Shown here one piece after another: positions 7,880 through 17,642 of a stretch of 64,000 nucleotides of DNA. The stretch covers positions 1 through 64,000 of the forward strand of contig CAJNDS010002129.1 of assembly GCA_905221605.1 (NCBI GenBank), read 5' to 3'. The position numbers were made by a program, and so were the translations under genes. The notes below the pieces were generated by a model. The model was not told where the DNA came from. It did no database searches and saw nothing but the letters and a program-made list of their open reading frames with translations. The DNA is from Symbiodinium natans (Eukaryota; Sar; Dinophyceae; Suessiales; Symbiodiniaceae). Position 1 is the stretch's first letter, and each line of letters starts with the position of its first letter.

Positions 7880-10656
7880 GTTTTGGCACCTAGCCAGCGC
7901 TCGTCGGCCTTCGCGTTGATCCGGCGTGATGGTTCAGTGGTGACCCTGGGCCCAGTTGGCACAAGATCTAGGATTTCAAACCCTAAACCCTAAACCGTGT
8001 AGACCCTAAACCTGTGTTACCTCCAAAAACACGGTTACCTCGAATAGTCCCTGCGGAGTAGCCCGAGAGGTTTGGCTAGGCGAGTGGCAGAAAACCTGTG
8101 GTTCAGGGTGTTTGTAGGGCGTTTTTGTTGGTGGTCTTCGGGCCCTGCAGCTGGATAGTGTCGAGCTGCCATGATGCACTCAGAGATGTCCAAGACCCTA
8201 GAGAATCCCAAGGCCATAATTTGGGATGTTCCCCCCTTTTACTAGCAGTCCTTAATAGGGATTCTAGTACCCCCATTAAAATATCCCAAGGCCACAATAT
8301 ACAAAGCAACACCGGAAACCTCAAGGAGCTGGGGCCTTCCGAATTGGGGTGGCGACAGTAGTGCGGTGCAGAGTGAGCTGCGCGACGTGCAGTTTATCCA
8401 GGCTACCGTCAAGGTGCCTTCGAGGGTTTCCAAGCTTGTTTTGGCGCACGTCGGGATTCGCAAGTGAGGGTGGGAATATGTGGGAATCTTCGGCAATGCC
8501 CCTGCCCTTGCGGTCCGCACAGAGATGGCTTGTTTATGGGGCTTTGAGTCACCTGCTCGTTGTTTAGAACTTTAGAACCCCTAGAAAGAAAAGACAATAA
8601 TCCCTCTATTTCCCTTATCAGGAAGAAGTGTTTTTGGTTTTTTTGGGGGGAGGGTGGTTCTTAAGCAAATAGTAGATAATAGGTTTGTCATGGTTGCTGT
8701 CGAGGCGTTTGCAGCTGTTCGAGGCGATGGCAGTGTCGTCACCTGGGGAGACAAGGCCTGGGGTGGAAACAGCGACTTTGCTGATGTGGCTATAGCTTGG
8801 CCCGGGGTAGGAACACGGAGAGCCCCAATAACCATTCGCGATCCACAGGCCCGAATTTCATAGGCTGGCAGGGGTATGTCTCGTGAGTGTCATAGACGAG
8901 GCTCTCATGGCTTCCTGCGCTGCAGAAATGTAGCGAACAAACAGGTGATTTCGTGGCGAAATGACAACGCTGAGGTACAGCTGTCCAAGAGCGGCTGACG
9001 AGTGTGCAGCACGTCCAAGCCTCTGACGGTGCTTTTGCAGCTGTCCGCACAGACGGTGGTGTGGCGACCTGGGGTGATGCACACCTGGGAGGGGACAGCA
9101 GCACCATCCAAGATTCACTGGTTGATGTGCAGCAGGTGCAATCCACTAAGGGAGCTTTTGCAGCCATTCGCGCAGACGGCACTGTCGTCACATGGGGTGA
9201 TGCCAAACGCGGTGGCGACAGCAGCATGGTCCAAGCATCTTTGCAGAATCTAGGTTGGATTTTGGGAGTTTTTTTATTCTCCTTATATGGGTTTATAAGG
9301 GATTAACCCTAAACGCTAAACCCTAAATACATAGATATTTTTCAGGGTGTTTAAAGGGCAACCCAGGAATGTGCGTTCCGTCGCTGGCTCTAAAGGTGCC
9401 TTTGCCGCCGTTTGCGGCGATGGCACCGTGATAACCTGGGGCTACGCCAAGGCTTCGGTTTAGGGTTTAGGGTTTAGGGTTCAGGGTTCAGGGTTTAGGG
9501 GGCTTTGTCTTTCTCTTCCAGTCTTCACAGGAAGAAAGCTTCAATGGTGAAGCGCATAACGGCCAGAAAAAAGAGCCAGAACAACAACGATACCATTATG
9601 AATAGTATGATGATTGTTAGTGACTATGAAGAATCATGTGGCATTGCTACTGTTCAGGTTGGCGGTGACAGCAGCCTTGTCCAGAACCGGCTTCGAGGTG
9701 TCCTTCAAGTCTGTGCATCCGAGACCGCCTTCGCAGCCCTTCTGACCAGTGGCGAGGTGGTGACATGGGGTGATGCTGCCTATGGTGGTGACTTGAGGGA
9801 ATGAGGTACCCTACATAATCCCTTAAAGGGCATACATATATATAGGGGGATATAGGGTACCTCATTCCCTCAGTCCCTAGTAACCGTAAGGTGACAGCTC
9901 GGAGGTGCAAAGTCAACTCCAAGATGTGCAGCAGATCGCCTCGTCAAAGGGAGCCTTTGCCGCCATCTGCTCTGACGGCAGCGTGGTGACCTGGGGCGAC
10001 GCTCCTGGGCTGCCCTTGGCCTTGAGATGTTCGCATATAGCGTGGCCACGGGTTCGGGTATAACTTGGTAGAGTTGCAAAACTCTAGACCCTAAACCCTA
10101 AACCCCAAAAAGCCCTAAAAAACCCAAAGGCGAATCGCGGCGGAGATAGCAGCATGGTGCGGGAGCAGCTGCGGGACGTGCAGCAGATTGCAGCGACTTC
10201 CGGCGCTTTTGCGGCTGTCCTGGACAACGGCGGCGTTGTTACCTGGGGCTATGTGACTTGGTGTCTGAGATGGGCATTTTCCCAAAAGGGGGTCCTCCTC
10301 ATATACCTCGACGACAAGCATAAACCTCGTATTAGACCCCCCCAAATGGTACCCTGCCCCATCTGCCCCCAGATAGCTCGTTTGTTTTTGCAGCGCTATT
10401 GTCTCCGGAACAATCGAACAACTGAACAGAGGCAAGTCTTGGCGGAGACAGCAGCTCCGTCCAGGAGCGCCTGGAAGACGTGCAGCAGATCCAAGCATCA
10501 GCTGGTGCCTTTGCAGCTGTTCTTGCAGATGGGAATGTGGTGACATGGGGCCATGCGACCATGGGAGGCGACAGTAGCACTGTGCAAGAGCAACTGCGCC
10601 GGACCAGCTTACCGCTTTTGCCAGTTGCTCTGGATTCCTTTCATGATGCCGGGTAA
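7880..10656 (+). CDS. RCC1-like repeat protein, nine-exon part
   Basis: At least eight modules of about 48 residues repeat the theme GAFAAVRTDGGVATWGD...GGDSS.VQ..L..VQ.V. The exons are about 7880-7951, 8329-8413, 8705-8771, 8975-9245, 9367-9451, 9658-9787, 9891-10000, 10130-10252 and 10432-10656. From the second exon on they join with matching phases into about 365 open codons ending at TAA 10654-10656. Donors are GT (8414, 9788, 10253), GC (8772, 9452, 10001) and GA (9246); acceptors are AG. The junction between the first two exons is unresolved: both sides share CTGG(G)GCC. The family forms beta-propellers and is often annotated as HERC/RCC1-like. The partner or substrate cannot be inferred. 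Introns carry telomere arrays and small transposons. Confidence 0.85.
8220..8289. mobile_element. Inverted-repeat element family A (copy 1, right arm deleted)
   Basis: TTTGGGATGTTCCC at the left and ATATCCCAA at the right, with most of the right arm missing. Flanks GGCCATAA (8212-8219) and GGCCACAA (8290-8297) look like an 8-base target duplication with one transition. It lies in the intron before the exon at 8329. Confidence 0.8.
8596..8679. mobile_element. Inverted-repeat element family J (copy 1)
   Basis: It shares CTATTTCCC, AGGAAGAA, a T-run then G-run, and CTTAAGCAAATAGTAG with 57532-57650. It lies in the intron 8414-8704 of the RCC1-like gene. Confidence 0.55.
9788..9890 (+). mobile_element. 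Introner: inverted-repeat element that is exactly an intron
   Basis: The intron starts GTGACT and ends GTAAG. Perfect 20-base inverted repeats TGAGGGAATGAGGTACCCTA lie at 9794-9813 and 9853-9872. GGTGAC is duplicated at 9787-9792 and 9890-9895 and provides the GT donor, while the element end provides AG. Removing it restores the frame TAT GGT GGT GAC AGC across a repeat module. Confidence 0.9.
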
Positions 10657-10863
10657 CAAGATTCAGGCGAAGCACCACGTGACGGCAAGGACGGCTCTTA
10701 AACCGAAAGTGTTTGACACCGAGTCCATTGGTGCAACCTGTCATCCGGTTGTCCTATGTCTCCCAATCTCGTGACAAGCAAGCATGATGCCGAAGACTTC
10801 CGAGAACCATGGTGACTCTGCCGGTGATTTGTCGGTGGCCGGTTCATCACCAGGGTCAGGAGT

Positions 10864-11130
10864 ATGAGTTCATGGCCTTGGGGCAGCGAGCACGCAGAGG
10901 GCCGATTGAGAACAACACCCGGAAGAACACGAGGCCTTGAAGAAAGTGTCACACTCTGCAGTGGCCGCTGCAAGAAAAGGAAGTGCCCAAGGCCCAAAAT
11001 TCCTGAGCAAGACAACAGCTATCTCCCCCACGACTTCGGGCCTAAATGCAAATTGCAGCCGTCTAAACTCCTGGAGCGCTGTTCGGTTCGGGGAATGTAC
11101 TGTAGGGGCTGCTCTGTGCCTTTCATGTGA
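10864..11130 (+). CDS. Cys-rich open frame, unknown
   Basis: This frame contains CSGRCKKRKCPRPKIPEQ, then KCKLQPSKLLERCSV and MYCRGCSV, ending at TGA 11128-11130. An overlapping + frame (from about 10937, ALKKVSHSAVAAARK...) is also open, so the frame is uncertain. 10657-10863 shows no supported gene. Confidence 0.35.
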   Translation: MSSWPWGSEHAEGRLRTTPGRTRGLEESVTLCSGRCKKRKCPRPKIPEQDNSYLPHDFGPKCKLQPSKLLERCSVRGMYCRGCSVPFM

Positions 11131-11371
11131 TTTACTTGAACGCAAAGATCCGTATGATGGCATGGGACCCGCAAGCCTGGGCCAGGATGATGCCTCTACG
11201 CATCGCTAGATGGCGAGTTCTCCGTATGGTCGCTTTTGGGTTCCTGTGCAGCTGAGATTGGCCCACAGCCGAAGCAAGGAGTCCTCTAGGTCTGACGGTT
11301 ACAAGTACCCAGCTCATGGCAGACATCCCTAAGTCGGCCCATGTTGTGCAATCCCGTCTAAAGCGGTCTTG

Positions 11372-11457
11372 TGCTTGATACCCTCAAGCATGTACCTCAG
11401 CGATGAGAAAATCGCGGCTTTGCTGCCGGCCGTGGCGCAGATTCCAGAGGCCAAGCT
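11372..11457 (+). CDS. Exon-like frame, unknown
   Basis: Reads MYLSDEKIAALLPAVAQI then PEAKLVHHP, an amphipathic helical peptide. Confidence 0.5.
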
Positions 11458-11593
11458 TGTTCATCACCCGAGCAGGTCTAGAAGCCTCAGCCAGAAAGCG
11501 GGGGAACACGCAAAACCCTGAAACAGCGCCAGGTAGCTGCAGCCTACGAGGACTGCCAGGGCTGCTTTCTGTGAGGGCTTCAGGGGTCTTCAG

Positions 11594-11637
11594 GAAGGAG
11601 GCTGACGAAGCCGCGGATTTTCTCCGAAATGCGGAAG
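11594..11637 (+). CDS. Short exon-like frame, unknown
   Basis: CTTCAG acceptor at 11593, peptide KEADEAADFLRNAE, GTAATG donor at 11638. The surrounding 154-codon frame is also open. Confidence 0.4.
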
Positions 11638-11867
11638 TAATGTATGGAGAAGGATCTTCCCATGTTTTGCCGGCTTGTCCCATGATATGCTGCACGAATG
11701 CCTTTTCGCGACGTCTTCCTCGCAGTTCTCTCGGCCAGAAACCTCCCTGCTCCCTCATGTTGGCACAAGTGAACCGACCCCCCAACCCCGCACTTACTGG
11801 TTCGGGCTCTATCTTTCAGGGTTGGGTCAGGTTCTTTAGGATCAGACGCCGAAGCCTGAGCGTCTAG

Positions 11868-11969
11868 GCCTTCGCCAAGATCTGGGCAGCGTGCGGCTTG
11901 CCCGAGAAGGAGCTCACGACAGAGTTGGTTGGAGCTGCGCCCCGGCTTCGAACTGCATCGAAGAGAAGA
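11868..11969 (+). CDS. Exon-like frame, unknown
   Basis: After a TCTAG acceptor: AFAKIWAACGLPEKELTT then ELVGAAPRLRTASK. It runs directly into a family D element at 11970. Confidence 0.5.
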
Positions 11970-12077
11970 GGGGGTTTACGAAAATGGGGGGGAACCCAAT
12001 AATAGACCCAAATTGTAGGCTCCCCTCATGATAGTGGACCCCAATAAGGTACCCCCCCATTTTGGAAATCCCCTAAG
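11970..12077. mobile_element. Inverted-repeat element family D (copy 3)
   Basis: Left GGGGGTTTACGAAAATGGGG, right CCCCATTTTGGAAATCCCC; the two ends pair as inverted repeats. Confidence 0.7.
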
Positions 12078-12187
12078 TTGGCTTGGGACTTCAATTTTGA
12101 ATGTCGGCTGCAAGGGGGGGAGAACTGTCCGCCCGGGTTCAGGATGTTTTAGGGCAACGCACGAACTCTTGCAGAAGACAATGAGCC

Positions 12188-12328
12188 ACAACCAGCGAAG
12201 CCCCGAAGCCTGTGGCGGGTGAGAAGGAGGAACCGCCACTGAACTTCATCCATCAAAACCAGTTCCCTTTAAGGTCTTCATGGACGGACCTCCAGATCCC
12301 ATCCTCTCAGCGCCTTCGCCGAATGTGA
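12188..12328 (+). CDS. Exon-like frame, unknown
   Basis: Open to TGA 12326-12328: TSEAPKPVAGEKEEPPLN then FIHQNQFPLRSSWTDL. A second frame (ELHPSKPVPFKVFMDG...) is also open and continues to about 12400. Confidence 0.4.
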   Translation, partial: TTSEAPKPVAGEKEEPPLNFIHQNQFPLRSSWTDLQIPSSQRLRRM

Positions 12329-12530
12329 AGTCGAATTCATGTGTATGCCAAGCCCTCAACCAAATGGTCTCGGGTTCGTGTGGTGATTGGTGGTGAAGAT
12401 GCTGCCGCCGGCCATCGTGGATTCAGATCCGGGTTGGTTCCCTAGTTTTGGGGTGAAGGTGGGCGGCTGCCGGGTCGAACGAGAGTTCCCCACCTCCAGC
12501 TTCGGCAGGGGGTCCTTCGTGTGAACATAG

Positions 12531-12659
12531 GCCCAAACGAGGCCAGACGCGGTATCAGAGTTCATGAATCTTGAGGAGGCACTTCGCCAGCCGAAGCCAG
12601 TGTACCCACATCGAGACGAGAAGTACAAGCAGCTAAGCTCAGCGCATGCCACCCCTTGA
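12531..12659 (+). CDS. Exon-like frame ending in stop, unknown
   Basis: After a CATAG acceptor: AQTRPDAVSEFMNLEEAL then RQPKPVYPHRDEKYKQL, ending at TGA 12657-12659. Confidence 0.5.
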   Translation, partial: AQTRPDAVSEFMNLEEALRQPKPVYPHRDEKYKQLSSAHATP

Positions 12660-12765
12660 AGCCCCCTAAGAGCTGTAAATTGCCCTAGACCCGAGCTTAT
12701 GCCGCCTACCCTACACCCTAAAACCCTGAGCCCGAAGAACCTCCAAAGCCTAAGTTACATGGTCC

Positions 12766-12886
12766 CTCACTATGGTCCCTTACCTTCTCTAAAGCGTTCT
12801 CAAGTATGGGCCCGTGCGATTGGGTATTAGGGGTATATAACAGGTCCCCAATTAAGGGCCCATATTTACAGCACCATGTAACCCTA
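12766..12886. mobile_element. Inverted-repeat element family E (copy 1)
   Basis: TTCTCAAGTATGGGCCC on the left and AATTAAGGGCCCATATTT on the right. Related arms occur around 43915-44232. Confidence 0.5.
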
Positions 12887-12946
12887 AACCCTAATATACC
12901 CTAGGCGGGTGGCAAAAAATATACCCTAAACCCTAAACTTAAACCC

Positions 12947-13078
12947 ATGCAAGCGCCCTGGGTGCTGCGAGGAGGCCCAGCGCTTGAGGGCCGCCGACAC
13001 ATCGCTTTGGCAGCTTGTGGGGGTGCCCAGGGGGTGCTCATCGAGTGCAGCTATAATTGCCTGGCAGGGAGGCTCTAG
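12947..13078 (+). CDS. Exon-like frame, unknown
   Basis: Follows CCCTAAA repeats. Reads MQAPWVLRGGPALEGRRH then IALAACGGAQGVLIEC, open to TAG at 13076. Confidence 0.4.
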   Translation: MQAPWVLRGGPALEGRRHIALAACGGAQGVLIECSYNCLAGRL

Positions 13079-13120
13079 AGGACCCTAAACATCCCAAAGC
13101 CCTAAACCCGAAACGCCTGT

Positions 13121-13170
13121 CCCCTGCGCAAGGATGACACACACACACACAAATTGAGAAGTGTACCAAG
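13121..13170 (+). pseudogene. U6 snRNA 3' fragment with CA expansion
   Basis: CCCCTGCGCAAGGATGACAC matches the conserved U6 stretch. It is followed by extra CA repeats and then AAATTGAGAAGTGTACCAAG. The same 3' end (GAAGTGTACCAAG) occurs in the longer copy at 58032-58124, so the two are related. No 5' half is present. Confidence 0.75.
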
Positions 13171-13236
13171 GAGTCGAAACCCTTGTCCGAGAGTGATTCA
13201 ACCCTACACCTAAAATCCGTACCGAAGCCCGGACGA

Positions 13237-13317
13237 GGGTTTAGGGTTTAGGGTTTAGGGTTCAGGGTTCAGGGTTCAGGGTTCAGGGTTCAGGGTTAGG
13301 GTTTCGGGTTTAGGGTT
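13237..13317. repeat. TTTAGGG array with a block of TTCAGGG variants
   Basis: Canonical units then consecutive GGGTTCA units. It precedes the exon at 13371, an exception to the usual orientation. Confidence 0.9.
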
Positions 13318-13370
13318 CCTGCCCCACTGCTGGCGCACGAGGCTCGCTGCAAAAGGGTTCCTGCCCCCAG

Positions 13371-13436
13371 GTCCTCATGGGTGAGGGTGGCCTGGAGATC
13401 GAAAGCTTCGAGAAGCTGGAGGCCATAAGATCTTAG
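13371..13436 (+). CDS. Exon-like frame, unknown
   Basis: CCCCCAG acceptor at 13370; VLMGEGGLEIESFEKLEA, then TAG at 13434. Confidence 0.5.
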   Translation, partial: VLMGEGGLEIESFEKLEAIRS

Positions 13437-13438
13437 TC

Positions 13439-13591
13439 CTACTTCAAGGTTCACGGGTACTTCGACGTACGGCTATAGGTACCCTGAACCCTAAACCCTA
13501 AACCCTAAACCCTACATCCTCAACCCTAAACCCTAAACCCTAAAGCCTAACTTATAACCTACTTATAAGAAGTACCCATGAACCTCCAAGT
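13439..13591. mobile_element. Inverted-repeat element family G with telomere array in its loop
   Basis: Left CTACTTCAAGGTTCACGGG, right AGTACCCATGAACCTCCAAG (inverted). The loop holds CCCTAAA units at 13484-13551. The right end also occurs at 3468-3486 inside the family B copy. Confidence 0.7.
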
Positions 13592-13653
13592 AGGGGAGCT
13601 CTGCGAGTTTTCGGGGAGGCTTTGAGTCTGAGAGGCAGGAGGTCTTTAAGGCC

Positions 13654-13840
13654 GTTTTTCTAAGTTCCAGAAGCACCTGCGGTTTAGGGTTTAGGGTTTA
13701 GGGTTCCGAGGCCTGCTGTACAAGGGTTTAGGTTTAGGGTTTAGGAGGTGAGTCTGGGGCCGATCTTGGGCATAGCCGTGAGGGGTGTCGGTCCCCAGAT
13801 GCCTGAAAATGCAGTTTTTCTAAGTTCCAGAAGCACCTGC
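13654..13840. repeat. 27-base direct repeat, each copy followed by a TTTAGGG array
   Basis: GTTTTTCTAAGTTCCAGAAG plus CACCTGC occurs at 13654-13680 and 13814-13840. Telomere units follow within about 10 bases each time. Confidence 0.85.
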
Positions 13841-13935
13841 AGCATGCGTTTAGGGTTTAGGGTTTAGGGTTTTAGGGTTTAGGAAGAAGAGTATCCTGAA
13901 CAAACCAACTCACAAGCCCGGTTGCCGAACTGTAG

Positions 13936-14023
13936 TCCCTGGATGGGAAGCATTGGCAGGACGCGCAGGCGGCGCTTGCTGCGCTCAAGGTGACGGAGAC
14001 GGGCGAGGACCTGAATCTCGCGC
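13936..14023 (+). CDS. Exon-like frame, unknown
   Basis: After a TGTAG acceptor: SLDGKHWQDAQAALAALK then VTETGEDLNLAR; Ala-rich helix. Codons favour G or C at third positions, unlike the flanks. Confidence 0.55.
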
Positions 14024-14339
14024 GTTTAAGCTTTCAGGTTTAGGCAACATTGAACTTCAAAGGCTGAGATTCCGAGCTCATGAAAGCTTGAACTGGGGCG
14101 GGGGCGGGGGGGCGAGTAAGAAGGTAGCGTGCGGAGGGGAGGGAGGGTAGCTACTCAAAAGAAGTACAGATGCTCGCCTGTTCTACTGTGAGAAGGGGGC
14201 GGGGGGAGGCCAGAATAATGAATTGAGCCCTTTGCTATGCAAGATACAGACCTCGTGCCCCTTCTTGAACTCTGTGTGGTTTCTGGGCGGTCTATCGGGT
14301 CAAGTTAGTTCGTTTCGCACTGAGGGTCCCTGCTTCTCT

Positions 14340-14521
14340 TGGGGATGGACTCCAGACTCACCCTGCAGGGCGGAGGCTTGATCTTGCAGAGCGGCAAAGT
14401 GGTGGCAGAGAAGCTCACACTCAAGTACATGCAAAAGGACCGGGTTCCGGTCTCCGCAAGCCTTCAACAACACATGCTGTCGAGACTCCCCTGGCAACCT
14501 GGAACGCCCGCAGTATCTCAC
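14340..14521 (+). CDS. Exon-like frame, unknown
   Basis: Contains MDSRLTLQGGGLILQSGK then VVAEKLTLKYMQKDRV. Open to the CCCTAAACC motif at 14520. Confidence 0.5.
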
Positions 14522-14814
14522 CCTAAACCTTGAGTAACGCAGAAACTGCCTTGGTCCAAAAACTACACCTTAAGCCTTAAACCATGATGCCACCGCGTCT
14601 CGTGGAAAATGCAGGTGTTTTTACCCCCCGGCCTCCTGCCACTCTTGCATCCCAGCCGACAGCCCGCACCCGAAATGGGCAAGGACAGTTTTTTGACTTG
14701 AGGTCATGGTCAAGGCACGGTTTAGGGTGTGAGGCACACAGCGCCGGAACCCTAAACCAAGCAATCTGTCTCGATGAGAGCCATTGCGGCAAAATGCCAT
14801 GCCCCCCTCCCCCC

Positions 14815-14963
14815 CAGATTTCATCATGGACGCACAGGATCCCTCAGTCCCAACAAAGCTAGATCCATTTTCTAGCTTCGATAACTCCGACAAATCCGTG
14901 CCAACAATGCAGGAGGATTTTGTGGAGTTCCTTCAGGCCATTCGGCAGCAAAATCGGTTGTGA
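14815..14963 (+). CDS. Probable terminal exon, unknown
   Basis: CCCCCAG acceptor, then MDAQDPSVPTKLDPFSSF and later TMQEDFVEFLQAIRQQNR, ending at TGA 14961-14963. A family C element begins three bases after the stop. Confidence 0.6.
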
Positions 14964-14965
14964 AT

Positions 14966-15071
14966 GATATAGGGGTCGGAACAATTACGATATTATCCCC
15001 TTATGGCCCCTTTACAAATATTATAATAACCCCCCAAAACCATCTAATAATGAAGGACCCTATATAATTAG
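14966..15071. mobile_element. Inverted-repeat element family C (copy 2)
   Basis: GATATAGGGGTCGGAACAAT at the left, a diverged inverse ending CCTATATAATTAGG at the right. 15072-15324 shows nothing else supported. Confidence 0.6.
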
Positions 15072-15324
15072 GTGGAAGACTTTTGTGGTCGTCGCGCTCC
15101 GCCTTCCTCTCTCGCTTCTGCTACCGCTCCCGGCTTGCTTCTTACTGCAGCGAGAGGGCTATATACAATGAACGATCCGCGTCCGAAACCCTGAACACTC
15201 TACTAGGCATCGATTTGGGATAATTATTTCTAAATTTATCTTATAACTTGTTGTCCAAGCTGGAGCCCTAGTTAGAATATTTTTTGGGGACTTTGAAGTC
15301 GACACCTATAGTGTATAATCCCAG

Positions 15325-15533
15325 GCATCCGGCATCGCAAGGTGAACAACACTCCTGCGGGCACGATTCGGATTGACAGTTATCTGCTTACGGAGCTAGG
15401 CTTCTCGAAGCACAACCTCAATGAAAAAACCAACAGCCTAACCTATTCCCTTTGGAACTACGTTTTTCTCCATTTGTGTGCCACACAGAAACGCATGGTT
15501 CTACGGGAAGTATGGAAACCCTCCAACAGCTGA
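15325..15533 (+). CDS. Probable terminal exon, unknown
   Basis: After a CCCAG acceptor at 15324: GIRHRKVNNTPAGTIRID then SYLLTELGFSKHNLN. Open to TGA at 15533. A C-run follows at 15549. Confidence 0.5.
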
Positions 15534-15775
15534 AACGATGCGCCCCTCCCCCCCCCCCCCCCCCCCCCGGTGTACTACGTTTACCCTTGTTGCGATTTCC
15601 GACCAGAAGCCCGCGAAAACCTAGACGCTTGCGGCTTAGGGCTTGTAGGTTGCGAAGGCTTTTGGCTTCGGGGATCGCTGGCGAGAGAACTGAGAACATT
15701 GGCTTCCGAACCTTCAGCCATATCCTACCCTGGAAAAAGGCAACCTAGACGCCATACTGTACTGCACTGATAGCC

Positions 15776-16050
15776 CTAAACCCTAAACCCACCCTAAACC
15801 CTAAACCCTAAACCCTAAACCCTAAACCCTAAACCCTAAACCCTAAACCCTAAACCCTAAACCCTAAACCCTAACCATAAACCCTAAACCCTAAACCCTA
15901 AACCCTAAACCCTAAACCCTAAACCCTAAACCCTAAACCCTAAACCCTAAACCCTAAACCCAAACCCTAAACCCCAAGCCCTTAGCCCTAAACCCTAAGC
16001 CCCAAGCCCAAAGCCTTAAGCCCAAAGCCCTAAGCCCTAAGCCCTAAGCA
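15776..16050. repeat. Largest telomere-like array (CCCTAAA)
   Basis: About 270 bases, almost perfect to 15960, then variants (CCCCAAG, GCCCTTA, GCCCTAA) toward the exon at 16052. The gradient of variants is on the exon side. Confidence 0.95.
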
Positions 16051-16051
16051 G

Positions 16052-16131
16052 CTGGGATTGCCAACCGAGGATGCTACCCGGGAGCCCGTGAAGGTCACGG
16101 TCAGCGAGGCTGATGAGATCAAGGCGGCTAA
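16052..16131 (+). CDS. Exon-like frame, unknown
   Basis: AGCAG acceptor, LGLPTEDATREPVKVTVS then EADEIKAAK, and a GC donor candidate. Flanked by CCCTAAA before and TTTAGGG after (16155). Confidence 0.6.
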
Positions 16132-16212
16132 GCGTTTTCGGGTTCAGGTTTGGGGTTTAGGGTTTAGGGACTTGTGCCTGGAGTGTTCCATTGGAGATTG
16201 CGCCAGCTTCAG

Positions 16213-16335
16213 TCCTGTTCGGAGAAGGGACTTGTGGCAAAGTGGGTCGAAGCGTTCCCAGATCACCGTGCTGCCAAAGCTCTCGTATCATGCTGTTTTT
16301 GCTCTGGCCTCCCACCTCGGGAATTTGTAGCGTAA
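16213..16335 (+). CDS. Probable terminal exon, unknown
   Basis: CTTCAG acceptor; SCSEKGLVAKWVEAFPDH then RAAKALVSCCFCSGLPPR, ending at TAA 16333-16335. Two other frames are partly open. A further frame at 16420-16540 (SIKVDAFKLGSEESPNSS) is possible but weak. Confidence 0.45.
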   Translation, partial: SCSEKGLVAKWVEAFPDHRAAKALVSCCFCSGLPPREFVA

Positions 16336-16671
16336 CTTGTGTGAGAGTGTGGGCTTACTCTAAGGCTAAGTTTTAGGGTTTACGTACTTGGTTCAGGATT
16401 TTGAACTTGGGTCATTTTCGAACAAGAAGCCTGCATCACGAACCCTTCCCAGACCCCTGGGAGGATCCATAAAGGTAGATGCCTTTAAGTTGGGTTCCGA
16501 AGAATCGCCCAATAGCAGTATAGCGTACTATTTAGGGATTCTGTTTTTTGGATCCTGCAAGGGGTCTGGGTTATGGGCCTTCTCGAGTTGTGGCGATTTA
16601 CGTCTGTGCGTGTGTGTGAACAATCTCGGAGCTCTAAGCCATAAACCCTAATGTTGGACCCGTTTTTGTGA

Positions 16672-17067
16672 AAAGGGACACTATTACGCATTTTTCCGCA
16701 AATCTTATAGAAAACCCCCCCTTTGATGAGGGTGGTCCTCAATTATGCGATGTTGCCGGGCCGGGGATGAAGGGCGGGGCGCCGGGCAGCCAAAAACTAA
16801 AAATTAGATTGAATATAAGAAACTCCGGAAGTTTCTGGTGTCCGGCTTTGTTTAATTTCCTTTTAAAATTTCATTACGAAACAGGCCCCCAAACAATTTT
16901 CCAAGGGAGTAGCCCACGAGCTGCCCTGATTCGCTTTTAGTAAATTGTTTTGGTTACCCGCATTAATCCGCAGCCCCCCTGGCCAGGGAGCTACAAGGCC
17001 TGGAAAGCTTAGACCATCAAGCTTCAAGGCTTCCCCTCAACCCCCGCCCTACTGTACCCCCAGCCCC
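16672..17067. repeat. Dispersed repeat I, copy 1
   Basis: About 400 bases. The reverse complement of 48708-49086 matches it along the length, for example TCAATTATGCGATGTTGCCG and CTGGCCAGGGAGCTACAA. No convincing frame; non-coding mobile DNA of unknown class. Confidence 0.85.
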
Positions 17068-17482
17068 CCCCGTCCTAGCCAATAGAGGATCCCCGAAAAC
17101 CCCAATTTTTTTTTTTTTTTTTGGGGGGGGGGGGGGGGGGGGCGGGGCCTGGATACTAAAGCGTGTCCAACATTGACATCAAACCAGATGTGGAATACTA
17201 ACAGGGGTGTCTTTTGCTTAAGCGCCGTGCGGGAGCGACGACGGCCCTGTGCACGTGCCTGGGCCCGAACACAGATCGCTCTCACCTGGGTCCCGTACAC
17301 CTTCCGCTCCCATCTCGGTCCCCGTGCAATTTTTTGCACCGTGCCGTGTCCAAAAAATGGAAACCCTAAACCCAGAACAGGGAACTTCCCCCCAAAACCG
17401 CATTTTCTGACGCTTGCGAGGGGGGACCCCCTGAGACCCCTGAAACCCCTCTAGGCCTAAACCCTAAAAGGAAAAGGAATAG

Positions 17483-17642
17483 GTTCGGGTGGGTTTGTCA
17501 CCTGAGACGGCGTCGGGTGGGACAAAAGTGTTAGATGGCCCTCCACTATCGGGCCATGGCTGCTCCTCGGATATCACGAAGCTGTCGAAGCGAGTCTTCA
17601 TCCCAACCTTCACAGCTTCTGCGCCATTACACAGCAAACCCT
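17483..17642 (+). CDS. Exon-like frame, unknown
   Basis: Reads GLSPETASGGTKVLDGPP then GCSSDITKLSKRVFIPTF. The first in-frame stop is in the CCCTAA that opens the next array. Confidence 0.5.

Noticed and set aside
8790-9227. Minus-strand frame of 145 codons
   Set aside because: It is the antisense of the RCC1-like exons.
15776-16050. A chromosome end
   Set aside because: The array is internal, has genes on both sides and is one of dozens in both orientations.
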